Assembly: GCF_011386835.1 (NCBI RefSeq)
Contig: NC_088809.1
Location: forward strand, 1,869,001 to 1,933,000
DNA length: 64,000 nt
Direction of reading: 5' to 3'
Source of the DNA: Chrysemys picta bellii
Lineage: Eukaryota; Chordata; Testudines; Emydidae
The notes under the pieces were generated by a model that was given only the letters and a program-made list of their open reading frames with translations, was not told where the DNA came from and made no database searches. This document shows, piece by piece, positions 1 through 11,920 of this stretch (position 1 is the stretch's first letter; the number at the start of each line of letters is the position of its first letter). Position numbers and translations under genes: made by a program.

Positions 1-2530
1 CTGGAGATGCAGGCAGGGTAGGGGAGAGAGGCCTTCCCAGGCTCCTGGGAGAGTCCTTGCAGCCAGCATGAAGCAGCGTTCTCCCACAGCCCAGGGGGGG
101 GGCCCTCTGCTCTAGGCGGGGGTGGTGGGGAACACAGGGGCAGCTCACCACCCGAACAAAGGCCTGAGCCAGACCCCGTGGGGAGACTCTGATTGGTTCC
201 CTGGGCTTCGGATCAGGCCCAGCGAGCTAACAGTGTTTCCCTTGGTGAGCTACCCAGAGAGACATGACCATGTGCCATGACAAGGTAATACGGCCTTCCT
301 CCCTCTCTCCAAAACGGTAACTCTGGCCTCCCCAGCAACGTCCGGCCCAGCGCGGATCCCTGGGCAAGGAGCCCTGGGCAGGGCTCACACTCGGGAACAG
401 TCCAGCTGCTCGGAGGATCCGCAGTGAGCAGAGCAGGGGGATTGGTAACCAGTCTGTGGTTCTTTGCATGTCCGTCCTCTGCTGGCGTCCCGGGAGAGGC
501 GCCAGAGCCTAAGAGCGGAGCGGAGATGGGGGGCGACTGGGACGGGGCGACTGGGACGCCAGGCGTTATGCCCCCATGACGTTTGCGATGGCCTGGGCTG
601 TGCAGAGGTCACAGAGCCAGGGGCCACTGCAGCAGGATGGGGCAGATGCCCCAGAAGCACTACTGGCAACCGAAGGCATCACAGCAGCACCAGGGGGCCT
701 GGGCCGTGCCCTAACCCTAGTGGGTATAAATGGATGTTAGAAGAAAAAAACGCTACTGAACATCTAAGCAGCCGGGGAGGCTCCTTCAGGAGCGCTCCCC
801 CCTCCGGGAGGAAAAGGCACCAGGGAAGGTGTATTACCGGCTCTGGTGGGGGGTTCTCTTTTGATCATGTCCAGCATGGGAGCTTGTTATTGTATTAATA
901 CCAGAGACTGGGAAGAGCCAGGCCTCCCCTCAATTAGCCACTGCCTGGTGCACCAGCCCCCAGGGCTCTCCCGTGTTACTGGCAGGGCCGACCCGCCAGC
1001 CCACAGAAACCGGCCCTAGAGCGCCAGCCCCGGGAAGCAGCACATGGGGGGGCTCTGGGAGCCAAACCACCATCTTAGGTCAGCAGCTGGGCAGGGTTTT
1101 CGCCCCATCGCGGCCTCGGGCCCACTGCTGCCCATGGGCTGAGGGCACACCCGGAGCTGTGGGGGAGCGCGGAGCCGGGCCGGGGCCCCGGGACACCGGG
1201 GCGCTCTGACAACGGGCGCAGCAGGACAAGTCGTTCGGCGAAGATCGCAGGAAGCCGAAGGAAAGGAGGCGGCGAAGCGCGGGCTCCTGGCGAAGGCGGC
1301 GGGAATTGGTGTCTGGCAGCCCCGCTATCAGCAGAGGGCGGGCGGTGCTGCGAGTCCCGCAGCCAGAGACACCCGCTTCAGCGAAGCGGTTCGTGCGGAA
1401 TCCGGTTTCACCCAATCGCAGGAGGCTCGGGGTAAACCAGTTCCGTGTCCCCCCGGCCCGGGCAGGCTACTCCTGTTTGCAGCGCTACAAAGGAGCTTTA
1501 CCAGCAGTCCGCGCCGTGCCGAGAGGGGTAACGGGGCGGCCAAAGGCAGAGCAGACTCACACGCGTTTACACGGGCAGCTCCAGTCATTCGGAGCGGGCG
1601 CTAGAGCAGCCGCGCCGGGACCTGCAGGGAACGGCGGGGCTGTTGGGGGCAGGCGCGCCGGGCCAGCCTCATCCCCCCCACGGCTCGGGCCAGGGGGGTC
1701 CCAGCCAAGGCGGGACCCCGCGTAGGAATTACAGACACTCGGCAACTGACGTCCAAAGGCAAAAGGATCCGCTACGCCCAGCCCCGCACTCCAGCCCCGC
1801 GCCCCTAGCAGCGGGCTGCGGTGCCCGACACCCCGCGCACGCGGCGGCCGAGCGAGCAGCCCAGAGGCGGGCAGGGGGCTGCCGGAATTGTTCCCCGAAC
1901 GCCCCTCCCCGGGCCGGGCGCGGCTGCGTCCCGGCCGGGAGCCGAAGTCCCCAGCCCGCTCCCCACCCGCGAGCGAGCTCCCGTGTCTGCCCCGCAAACC
2001 CGCCAGTCTCCGAACTTCTGCCGGGCCCGGCACCCCCCAGCCCGCAGGACCAGGGGCCCCAGAGCGACACCCGGCCCGGGGCACGGACCCCACCCCTAGC
2101 CCGCTCCTCGCAGCGCCTGGCGGGGTTAGTCCGGGCAAGGGGCCCGGCTGCCCACCGCCGGATCGGCCGCTGCCCGGGGGGCGCCTCGGCTGCTCCTGGC
2201 CAGCGGGCTCCGCGGGGCGGAGGATCCCGGGGAGCCGGCAGCCGAGTTGACGGGAGAGCGCAACTTGGCAAAGTTTGGCGCAAGGAGCCGCGCTGGCCGG
2301 GAGCGGCCGGGCCCGGGGGGACCCCTCGGGCTCGGGCGGATCCGCAGCCTCAGCCGGGCCGCGCCGTGCGGAGCCCCGAGCCCAGCGGCGGGCGCCAGGC
2401 AGCAGAGCCGGGGCTGGGACCGGCTGCCCGGGCTGCGGGGGACCCGGGCGAGCCCCAGGCGGGCGGCCCGGGGGGGGGGCAGCGGGGCCCCCCGGAGAAG
2501 TTGGGGGGCGGGCGCGGAGCGAGCTCTTAC
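1..2530 (-). other. First intron (5' part) of the minus-strand SEZ6-like gene
   Basis: The splice donor at 2530 (GTAAGAGC read on the minus strand) opens an intron that runs off the left edge of the window. Bases 1100-2530 are still CpG-island sequence. Bases 1-1100 are unremarkable mixed sequence in which I see no exon, RNA gene or recognisable repeat. Long open frames here come from GC-rich composition, not from coding. Confidence 0.5.
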
Positions 2531-3210
2531 CTCGAGCCTGGCCCTGGAGCAGCGCGGCGAGCAGCAGCAGGCAGCCGGCGAGCCCGCGGGCGGGAGCCCC
2601 CGGCGCGGCGCCCATGGCCGGGGCTCGGCGCGGCTGCAATCCGCGCTCCCCGCGCTCAGCTGCGGCTCCGGACCCGGCGCTGCCCGTCAGCACCGCGGAG
2701 AGCGCCTGGCGTCTGCTCCGGCGAGCCGCTCCTACCGTAACGCTGCGAGTAGCGCGCCCCGCCAATCCTGCGGGGACGCCCGGCCGCCGCTCCGGGGGAG
2801 GGGGGCTGGTTCCTCCCCGCTGCGCCGGGCTGGGGGGCGGGGGCAGCGCCGGCCCCGGATCTGCCCCCCCGGCGTCACATGGCGCTGCCCGCAGCGCCGC
2901 CCGAGTCCCGCAGCGCCGCCGGAGTCCCGCACACCCGGCAAAGTTGGCGGCGAGTTGCGGGGCGCACGCACGGGGGCGCGGGGGGGCCCGCAGGGGTAAC
3001 GCAGCCGGCTTTGGAGCGCACAAAGGAGGCAGCTGCCGGCCCGGGACAGGGCAGCGCCGGGCTGGTGCCGCGGGGATCTCAGCGAGTGACTGCGGAGAGC
3101 CGGGCTCCTTCGGGCGGGGGGCGCGCAGCCCTTCCCGGGCTCCCTCCCTGGCCCCCGGGCCGGAGCCCGCGTCTCCTTCCTGCCGACCTGCGACCTGCAC
3201 AAGGTTAATC
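1100..3210. promoter_or_regulatory. CpG island spanning promoter, 5' UTR and exon 1 of the SEZ6-like gene
   Basis: This stretch is very rich in G+C, with frequent CpG and many GC-box-like GGGCGG/CCGCCC strings. GC content drops sharply to the right of about 3200. It covers the first coding exon and the start of intron 1, as expected for a TATA-less promoter of a developmental or neuronal gene. The transcription start cannot be placed from sequence. The 5' UTR should lie between 2616 and roughly 3200 on the minus strand. Confidence 0.75.
2531..2615 (-). CDS. SEZ6: First coding exon, signal peptide, probable SEZ6 (rest of gene off the left edge)
   Basis: Read on the minus strand, an ATG at 2615-2613 in a good Kozak context (GCCATGG) opens 28 codons plus one base, then a strong donor (CGAG|GTAAGAGC at 2531/2530). 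The peptide starts MGAAPGAPARG and continues into a hydrophobic core, LAGCLLLLAALLQG, followed by small and polar residues: a typical cleavable signal peptide. The exon ends in phase 1. SEZ6 is a secreted or single-pass neuronal protein with CUB and sushi domains that acts in dendrite and synapse development; none of those domains lies in this window. The identity rests on established vertebrate synteny, in which SEZ6 and PIPOX are adjacent and divergent, and on the signal peptide. A different secreted-protein gene is possible. An upstream in-frame extension to about 3200 is open only because the CpG island lacks stops. Confidence 0.55.
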
Positions 3211-4959
3211 GCTCGCGGGGCCAGTCAAGCAGATTGACAAGGATAGCCCCTCCCCCACCCATCCCTACATCGTCCTTGTTTGGTTCCAGCGAGTTGCCCC
3301 AGTTGTTATTTTCCAGGCTGGAGGAAGGGCAGCTCTGGCCAGGAGGCTTCCTCGTGCCTGCCCCCCTCCCCCTTTCCCCCATCTGTCAGCCCTGCCTTCT
3401 CCTGGGGCAGAACCAGACCCAAGGACAGCCCTAGAGATCCGGGGGATTGAATGGTTACTGGATTCAGACCCATTCTGGGTCCGGCCTCTGGGCCCCTGCT
3501 TTGGATTTCTCCTCCTTGCGTTGAATGGTAACCTCCTCCTGGGGGGAGAGCAGCGATTTCCAAGCGACGGAAAGAACTGCTGGCAGCAGACAGATGGCGT
3601 TTGGAATGAGCTCGGAGAGCTGCTCCAAGCTGCTAGCTGGACACGTCTGAATGTAGTAAATAAAATAATTAAAATAAAAAATCAGCTGTTTGCTTAATGA
3701 AATACCCCCTTAGTCAGAGTCCAGCTGGCTTTGGGTTCGGGCAGGCACCACACCCCAGGGAAACGGGTGCAGCGCCCTTCCAGCCTGTACCTACCGCCAC
3801 GAACACACAGCAACAGGCCGCGAAGGAGCCGTTCTGCAGCCTCTCCATATACTTGGGGCCAGGGCTTTGTCTTGCCCCAGCGTGGCCATGCACCTTCTCC
3901 CCCTGAGCGCGGCCTTGGCCTGTCACCCACAGAGGCTGCACTTCCACCCAGCAGCTGGCAAAGTGCTGCAAACCAAGCGTAGGCATCAGGCTGCTGGCAG
4001 CCCTCCGCTGGGTACCCTAAGCGCTGAGATCCTAGGAAGGAATCTGCTTGCTGCAAATCATGGTTCTCTTAAGAAGCAGAGCGGCCTTTCCCAGTAGGCA
4101 GAGCCTGCCCCTCCCTCCCACGTCCTGGCTGAGCATGGGATAGAAATGCTGGGATGAAAGGGAAACGTTTCTTTCCAACATCCTTGCCTAGCACCTAGCC
4201 CCTCGGCTGGATAGGAGGGCATTTCAAGGAAGACTGACCCTCTTACTCCAGGTGTATGTCAGCATAACCGCACTGAAGGCAACCGAGTTCCCGCTTTATA
4301 CTGCTCGAACTCTCCGGGCTTTGGTACCAGTGGAACTCCACGCCACTGGATTCCTGCACCTCGTTCTGAGTGGCATACACACATGGCTCTGGTCACTTAT
4401 TTCTGCTCCCGCTCTGACATTGCTGGTACACACACGTTCCAAGTGAGAGCAGGAGAACACTGCTCTAGCCTGGGGCAGTTCTAAATCACACGTGATTCGG
4501 AGTGGGAGGAAGTAGCCTCTGTTTTTTAAATACACGTACAGACGAGACAATACTGGCTATTGTTCGCCTAGGCAATGCAGAGCGTTTGCAGTAACCCTAC
4601 AATACGTGAGGGGAGAGCAGACCGGGGATCCAAGTAACACTGGATTCTCAGTTACCATTTTAAGTGACAAAAAAGCAACTGTTTTGAAAGCCCCAAGCAG
4701 CTTAGATGCTGGAGCCTCCAAGGAGAGCTGAGTTTCATTGCGGGCTAGGCACCCAGCACACATCTGCAAAGCACTTTCAATGCTAAATTTGAAACTTTGA
4801 TCCTCAGTAGCTCTATAAATGTTTAATGCAAAAACGCTTCTGAAAGGACTCAGAAGACGTGCAGTTTGAAGCCAAATTGAACTTTCTAATATTATGATAT
4901 TCAAATAACTTTAAGCTGCTTGGCACTTTCCAGGGCACATACTTGGACTCTTAATGAGG

Positions 4960-5230
4960 GGGGACGCCTTTAAAAATAGCAGTTGATTTAAAAATAAAAC
5001 AAACACCTGATTTGCAGGTACCGTCAAAGCTTTATTGAAGGGAAGCGATGGGAAGAGAAATGATATGGGAATGCAAATACAGCTCAACAAACAAAGCAGC
5101 AAATAAACTCGCAGACGAATAATCAGCCCCTTTGGAGCCTGCTGGAGGTGTGTGGATGTGTGCGTGTGAGACAGCATTTATCTGAAGTGCATGACAAGCT
5201 GAAGACTGAATTTAATTGAAAACCTCATCA
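4960..5230. promoter_or_regulatory. Candidate conserved non-coding element
   Basis: This AT-richer island in GC-richer surroundings has stretches such as TTGATTTAAAAATAAAAC and ATTTGCAGGTACC and no repeat signature I know. Such islands near neuronal genes are often enhancers. This is inference from composition only. Confidence 0.2.
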
Positions 5231-5774
5231 TTTCCCCCCTGGCTTGTCTCACAGCTGTGTAAGCTCAGACAGCACCCGAGTTTCTGGGTCCCCCCAGTTA
5301 TCCGAGGCTCCTTGGGTCAGGGGTGGTTCTTCACTCCAGCCCAATTCTTTACAATGCCAGTGGAAGCTGCCGAGCCGAGACGCAAGCGGAAGCTGGCAGG
5401 AGGTTCTTGCTTGGGTGATTTCTGACCTTTGGGCAAATGGCAAATGTAAAGCGTGGCCCAGCTGTGCTGCGAGAACACCCAGGGCACCAAGCACCAAGGC
5501 AGGTAGATCGCAACAACTGAGCATATAGGGCACATTCAAGGAGTTAGCCAAGGGCGAGAAGTGGAGGGGGGGAGGGGCCTCTCAGGGTGGAAAATGGCAG
5601 ATTAGGAGCCTGGTTTATAATGGATCCTAACAAAACGATGCAGCCAGGGGGAGGGTCTCCGGGCTGCTGCTTGGTTGCCCCCATGAGGGCTGGCCAAAAT
5701 GTGTACAGGATGGCAGCCTGGTGAGCCCTGAAACACCCGGGCTGAGGAGGGGACCAGGGAAGCGATTGAAGGAT

Positions 5775-5796
5775 GGGGGGGGGGGGGGGGGGGGGG
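5775..5796. repeat. Homopolymer G run of 22 bases
   Basis: Twenty-two consecutive G bases are read directly. The length is likely variable or unreliable in the assembly. On the minus strand it produces proline-rich shadow frames. Confidence 0.95.
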
Positions 5797-6734
5797 AGAA
5801 ACCAAAGGGCAAACTGCAAAGGCGCTTCAGGTGCATGAGGAGATGCTGTGGAAGTGGACCCAGCTCCCAGCACTGCACAGAGACCAGGCGCTGCTGGAAG
5901 TCCTGTCAGCACGTGACAGGAGGGGGCCGAGGGCCTGTGCCCAGCAGGCTCCAGCAGCACTGAGCAATGCAGAGAGGGGGAGTGGGTGGCACGTCCCCAG
6001 ATCAGGCCATTGGGTGCATTCACATAACTACGGCCATCTCTGGGGATGGAGGGGAGCTTTAGCCAAAACACAGAGCCTGATTCTCCACGCCTTGCACTTC
6101 ACACCATACACTGACTCGTGCAAGGTGAGTGCCACGTGCTTTGCACTGGAGTTGATGAGCCGTACAAGGCACAGTACGAGAGAGGACCGGGCCCACATTG
6201 TTAACAGATGCCGAGAGTTGTTAATTTCCCTCCTTCCCCTTCGATCCTGGAAACAGCAGCTGGGCCAGCCTGAAGGCAGATGGGAAAGGGGCCAGGAACA
6301 AGGGACAGACCAGAAATCCACAGCCGAGACACAGGGAGGGAGGAGGCCCTGGCTAACAGAAGCCCTGCAAAGGACTCATGGCCTCCTTTGAGTATCATTT
6401 AAAACACCCTGAAGGTTCCCCCTTTCGGCCTCAAACCTTTTTTTTAACCTTTGAAATACCAGGAAGGTTTAAACTAGTCCAGAGTGTTGCTGGAGGGCGC
6501 CTGCGGGTCTCAGTATGGGTGTGCCAGTGCTGGCAGCTTGGGAAGGGCCAGAAGATGAATCATTAGCAAAGAAATCCTTTTCCTGAAGAGTTCATTAGGC
6601 CTCAGAGTTGAATACGTGTTTAAAAGCCAAGAGGTTTAAACAGTCCCTCCTCTCTCAGCTACTCACCGTTCAGTCACTGTAACAAGCAGCAAGCTCTTGT
6701 GAGTCCAGGTCACCAGCGTGAAAAGAAGCAGGAA

Positions 6735-6762
6735 CCCCCCCCCCCCCCACACACACACACAC
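6735..6762. repeat. C14 run followed by (AC)7
   Basis: A compound simple repeat is read directly: a run of C bases continuing into ACACAC. Confidence 0.95.
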
Positions 6763-7399
6763 TTTTTAAAGACAAACGTTTCTGACCCTTCTCTCTTCCA
6801 TGACAAACAAGCCCAAGCCCAGCTGTATAGTCCCTTTGCATGTCACCATTAACGAGCAAGACCTTCAGGGCAGAATATTTAGGAAACACAGGAGCGAAGA
6901 GCCTCTGGGAGTCAGGAAAACATTCCATTTCCTGTACTTGGCAGCACCACAGACTAAAGGTAATCTACAAGGTCACTAAGTATCACACAGGCAGGCTGCT
7001 GCAATCCAATATGGACCTGCCATGGGTACCAAAGATAGAAGACATCTGTCAGAGGCAGTAGATTGGTCTAGAGGAAGCTGAGTGCTGGTGTCTCACCAGG
7101 ATCAGCATCGGGGCTGGTCTGACCCACTAAGGAAATCAATGACCCAGAGGAAGAGCCATGCAGGGCTGGAGTTGTCAGGGACACAAAACAGATGAAGCCA
7201 GGGTACTCTGTTATTATTAATTATTATTGAATAAGTGCTGACAAGACACAATGAACAGACAGTGCCTGCTGGGGAGAGCTGGTGAGCTAAGCCAGATGTA
7301 GAAGGGCAGACGCAGAGGAGGAGTGGACCTGGACAATTAATGTATGTTCATGATTTATTTCAGTTGCCTTTGTGTGCCTTTGGCAGGAAGTAGGAACAG

Positions 7400-7560
7400 A
7401 GTGCCAAGAATTCCTGCATTCTGATCTCAGCCCTGCCTACTATAGGATCTTGGGCAAGTCAGAACCCTTATGTGCCTCAGTTTCTCCATCCATAAACTAC
7501 AGCTAATAATCCTCCCTGCTTCACAGGTGTGTTAATGTCTGCAAAATGCTTAGGGACAGG
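7400..7560 (+). repeat. MIR-type SINE fragment
   Basis: The MIR core and 3' landmarks appear in order on the plus strand: CTTGGGCAAGTCA, TGTGCCTCAGTTTCTCCATC, an AATAATCCTCCCTGCTTCACAG segment, then TGCAAAATGCTTAGGGA. MIR elements are ancient tRNA-derived SINEs shared by amniotes. Confidence 0.75.
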
Positions 7561-10500
7561 GAAGAGGGCCCATTAACTGAGGAGGGGGAGAGCTTTCAGG
7601 ATGGCAGGTCAGCAACAGTGAAGGGGTTTGGGTAATTCCAGCTCGCCAAAAAACTTCTTCCACTTGTGTTGAGTTTCAAGAGACAAAGGGCCTGATGCCT
7701 GGGCCCCAGTTCTCTTAGGAAAATGAGAAAGCTGCTGCTCGAGGCACTTCCTCCTGTGAAACCATGGGAGGCAGAAAAGCCCAAGCCCAGGGCTGTGTCC
7801 ACGGGCTGGAATGCCAGCTGCTCCGAGGATCTAAAGCTGAAAGGTAATTTCCGGGGTCTGAAGTACATGGCTATTTCTACCAAGTTGTCAAGTGTTACTG
7901 ATTCATGCAATCTTGTTAAAAGATATGAAATCCAATCCCCCGTCCCTCTCACGGAGCCAAGGGGCTCAGCTCAGATCATTAGAGCTATCCAGGAGCCTCA
8001 AAGTCCCACATCTCTGGCCTGACACTTGATTGGATGCGAGACAGGCTGTTGTCAGGACCGCTCTCCTCCTGGCATTCACTGCTCAGATTGGCAGCAGCTC
8101 TCCTGTCATCTCCTCTCCTTCGCTCACAACTTTCTGTGCAGAGCATTTGCTCTGGCGCAGATGAGAGGGATATTGTCAGTGCTTCAGCAAGCTGCCGGGG
8201 CTGACCTCAATCCGAGCCAGCCCGTGTAATTCTCATTCCCATCCCAGAGATACGAGGGGAAATTGCAGCTCTGAGAAATGCCCTTTCAAGCACTAACCCA
8301 GGCTCAGCAAGTTATCAGCACTGCAGATTTAATTCTGAGCAGAGACGCCATCCAGGGCGCCCGGGGAGCCAAGCGCCGGCCTCGTCACCCCAAAGCCGGG
8401 TGAAGGTGGGCAAGGACACGCAATCCGGAAGGAGATAAACGCTTGAGCCGATTGGCTTGGATTGTCTCTCTGCCACTGATCTAATGCGAGGGCTGCCACC
8501 CCTTGAGGTCCAAACGAGGGGCCACGCAGGATGATCCAGAGCCCACTGCAGTGGCCAGCTGGCCGTGTGTTCTAGGCACCTGTCTAGTGTTCCCAGGACA
8601 ACTACTCAAAGAAGGGACGATCCTGGGAGAACTGGGACACGTGACAGCCCGAGCTAGGATTGCCTTGTATGAGTCCAGACTGGCCAGAGCAGACGCGTGA
8701 TGCTCCTTGTGGCCTCCAGGGCGGCGCAGCAGACACCTTCCCCGTCTCTTCATGCACAGACAGGGGCTCAACCCGGCTGGATTTCTTGTAAGTTGCCACT
8801 TCCCAGCTGCTGACGGCTACACAAGCTCCTGCCTCCTCTGTCCCTGGGCCCAGCCGCCAAGGCCTGCAGCCGCCTCCCTTTGGGTGAGCTTTGTTACAAT
8901 GGAGTCAGGCCCCAGGTGTGAGCAGAAGCCACTGGGGGTGCCGGGGTAGCAGTCCCGCAGCATTGCAGGGCCTGTCCCCTGGCGAGCCCGGAGAACGGCA
9001 GCTGGCCCCCCAAGTCTGTGAATTCCCAGGTCATGGCACGATGGTCCAGGCTGCTTCCCCAGAGCCCAGTGGGGCTGGGTTTGAGACCCAGCTCGGCCAC
9101 TGTGGGAGTCAGTCCACACTTTGCTGTGACGGATCGGTGCCCGTGGCCCTCTGGCTGAGCCCACTGCAGCCAATTAGCAGGCTCTTGCCGGAGCCGTCCC
9201 AGCTACAGGGTAGCAGCTGCCTGCCTGCCACAGCTGAACAAAACTGTCACATGAACGTCCGTGCCACCAGCCGCTTAGTAACACTAACCTCCAACGTGTC
9301 ATCTTTCTATCTCCATGGGAATCCCATGCAGCCGGCTAGCTCTGAATCGCACCAGCGCTACGGTCAGGCAGCACGGCTCCTCCAGCTTCAACCCACAGAA
9401 GCCAAGAAGCACAGAGTCATCTCTGCCATGCAAGAGACCCTGGGCTGAGAGCGCTCAGAGCCGCCGCGTGGCCACTCAGGGCCAGCGGGTTCCTCCTTGG
9501 CTAGTCTGGGTTTGTGACATCACAGCAGCTGTGATGTCGTAGAGGCCAGACAGAGGCTGCATTGAAGGAGCCCGAGGAGCTGGAGCCCAGTTTGTAGCCA
9601 AAGCCCGGGTTCCTCGCCCGCCCTGTCCTGTCAGAACTGGGCCGTGTCTGCCAAGCTCACTGGTCTGCTTTGCTTCCCCTGTGCTACGCTGTTCGTCCTC
9701 CCAGGACAGCAGTCATTCTGCACTCAGCCAGGCCGGCTGAGGGGACGCATGGGGCTTCGCGTTGGCTGGCTTCGAGCAGACACATACAAGACATTTGGAG
9801 CGAACGTCCCCTGTTGCTCTTTGTGTGCTCGAGAGTGAGGAGGGGAGCGAGGCGGAAGCCGAACCATTGGGAGATGGGAGCTTTGCCAAGCTCCCATGAG
9901 GCAAAGCTTCAAATCACGTTCGCTGGCCCAGCAGCTCCAGCAAAGGAAGAGCTCTCTTGTCTCTTGCGGGGATAATAACCAGCTGTCGAAAAGGCTTCCT
10001 GATGGGTCTTTTAGTATCCCCCCCTCCTGGATAATTACAGCCCGTTGAGTCACAGTCCCAGTACTGTCCAGCACCGCCCACCAACGTCACGCTAGCCTCG
10101 CTCATCCGCAGCGTTAGCACGGACTCCAAACTTCCCCCTTCCTCGGCAGCGGGCAGAGAAAGGGACAGAAAATGCAAATTCTCCTCTTGTCAAATCATCA
10201 TCAAACTGGTAACCAACCCACTCCCCCTGCCCCGGCCCCGGTCCCCAAAACAGACTTTGAGCAGCCTGTGCTTGGTTTCAGCTCTTCCAGAGCTCACTGA
10301 AATCCCAACTGATTAGAAAGAAGCACTTGGAAATTGGAAGCAATCTTTTTATTTACTGCTTCAACTCGGGCCCTATAAAGGTGGCAGGAACCATGCTGCC
10401 TGTAGCAGGGAATGAGAAAATCAATCAGATCACCTGCTGCATATTTGTTTGCTAATCAATTTCCTGAGCTGCTTCTCCTCCACGTGGATTAGGGAGATGA

Positions 10501-11035
10501 CACAGGGGCTCGGAGCATCACAGACAGGTCAGATCAGAGCAGGCTTGCCGAGCAGACCCAGAACATGCACAAACTGGCAGCTGAGACATCGTCAGAGAGA
10601 CTAGATCTCAGTTCCCTTGGTTATCGGATCAACTGGAAAGAGGCGCTGAGAGCACGGGACTCAGCTGGGGACTCCCAGTACATCGGCTTGTTAATTATTA
10701 TTATTATTGTGCTTCTGTTTAAATCCTGAGCTCAGCAGGTAACGTCATGCCCCGGAGCCCCTCCCCATGCAGCTCCCGAGGAAAGGACAATGCCAGGGCT
10801 GGTCGAGTGACGCAGGAGGCAGGGTCTAGCTTCCTAAGCAGCCAGGGCTGGCGTCTGTGGGACCCCAGGCCCTGGTTTTGCCTGGCAGAGTTACTGGTGG
10901 GTTCTGTGCGCACCCAGGCCTTGGGAGACCCTCCCAGTCTTCCCTGACTGGTCCAATAGATTCATTGTGCTAGGTCCGTTCATTATGTGCACCACTGGAG
11001 AATCCAGAGCTTCGAGTCAGGCTAGGGACTGTGCT
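7561..11035. other. Intergenic sequence without a supported gene
   Basis: There is no convincing exon, RNA gene or full repeat. The only discrete structure noticed is the short palindrome at 9516-9538. An AT-richer block at 10290-10500 is featureless by eye. Confidence 0.45.
9516..9538. promoter_or_regulatory. Perfect 10-base palindrome arms with CRE/ATF-like TGACATCA halves
   Basis: GACATCACAG and CTGTGATGTC are exact reverse complements separated by CAG. Each arm, with the preceding TG, contains a TGACATCA-type octamer similar to ATF/CREB or AP-1 sites. A related pair lies at 13701-13734. Function is inferred only from motif similarity. Confidence 0.35.
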
Positions 11036-11064
11036 ACACACACACACACCACTGTGTAGGGACG

Positions 11065-11138
<74 letters not shown>
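11036..11138. repeat. (CA)n microsatellite, interrupted
   Basis: A short CA tract near 11036-11049, a non-repetitive gap, then an uninterrupted (CA)n tract of about 72 bases ending at 11138. Confidence 0.95.
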
Positions 11139-11140
<2 letters not shown>

Positions 11141-11764
11141 CACAAGCAGCAGAGTCAGCGGCTCATGGCTTATCAGGGGCTAGCTGGACCCTGCCCCCCG
11201 GCTCTGTGTAAAGGGTGGGGCGGAGCTGCCCAACCACAGGGGAGCCCCAGAGAAGTGGGTGGGGCCTGGCACAATCCCCTCCCACAGGGAATAAGCTACT
11301 GCTCCCTTCCCCCATCATGCCAGCTAAGTGGGGGTGTGGACTGGCAGCCCTGCCATGCCTGGGGCCATCTCCCTAGGACTGTCCCAGCCCCACTGGGAAG
11401 GAAAAGGGAATCCAGTGGACCAAGCTGGCGGGCGCTGCCCATGGGCTGCAGGTCACCCAGCGGCCCCCAGTGACGGGCAGAGCCCGGGAATACTAATGGG
11501 GCTCAAAGTGGGACGTTCACAGACACCCGGGAAAATACAGCATCGCATTAAGCAGCAGTGACCTGTGAACCAAGTAGCCTGACTCATCCCCCTCACTGAC
11601 TCTCGAACCTGGGGGCTCTGCAGCTGGATACATCAATGTATTTGGGGGGAGTCAAAGGCTTGTGCGGGTCAGTAGCAGACACCCCCGGCAGACAGCCCTC
11701 CTGCAATCCAGACAATCAATGTAAACACACTACAAGTCGCACCGAGCAGGGGCAATCGATCTCG

Positions 11765-11920
11765 GTCTATGGGGTCGTCCACACAAGCTGTGCCCCTGTA
11801 GCACGTCAGGGTAGACACTACCTACACCGATGGGAGGGTTCTCCTGTCGCTGCAGTTAGGCGGCAGCTAGGTTGGCGGAGGAATTCTTCTGTCTACACCA
11901 GGGTTAGGTCAGTCTAGCCC
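11765..11920. repeat. Fragment resembling turtle DNA-transposon sequence
   Basis: Phrases such as GTCCACACAAGCTGTGCCCC, GTAGACACTACC and TCTGTCTACACCAGGGTTAG resemble a dispersed hAT-type element I recall from turtle genomic DNA. I see no intact termini or target duplication. The family assignment is from memory and tentative. Confidence 0.4.

Larger units (their letters stand above)
3211..7399. other. Intergenic sequence without a supported gene
   Basis: I see no exon-like frame with splice signals and no RNA gene. It contains a G22 run, a C14/(AC)n run and an AT-richer block around 4960-5230 that may be regulatory. The reported open frames are short and unlike known proteins. Confidence 0.5.

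Noticed and set aside
1557..3200. 547-codon minus-strand open frame
   Set aside because: CpG-island sequence lacking stops. It runs through the exon 1 donor into the intron, and only 2531-2615 has signal-peptide and splice support.
1643..3237. Long plus-strand frames (250-365 codons) over the CpG island
   Set aside because: Pro/Arg/Gly/Ala-rich in all frames at once, overlapping the supported exon on the other strand, with no domain.
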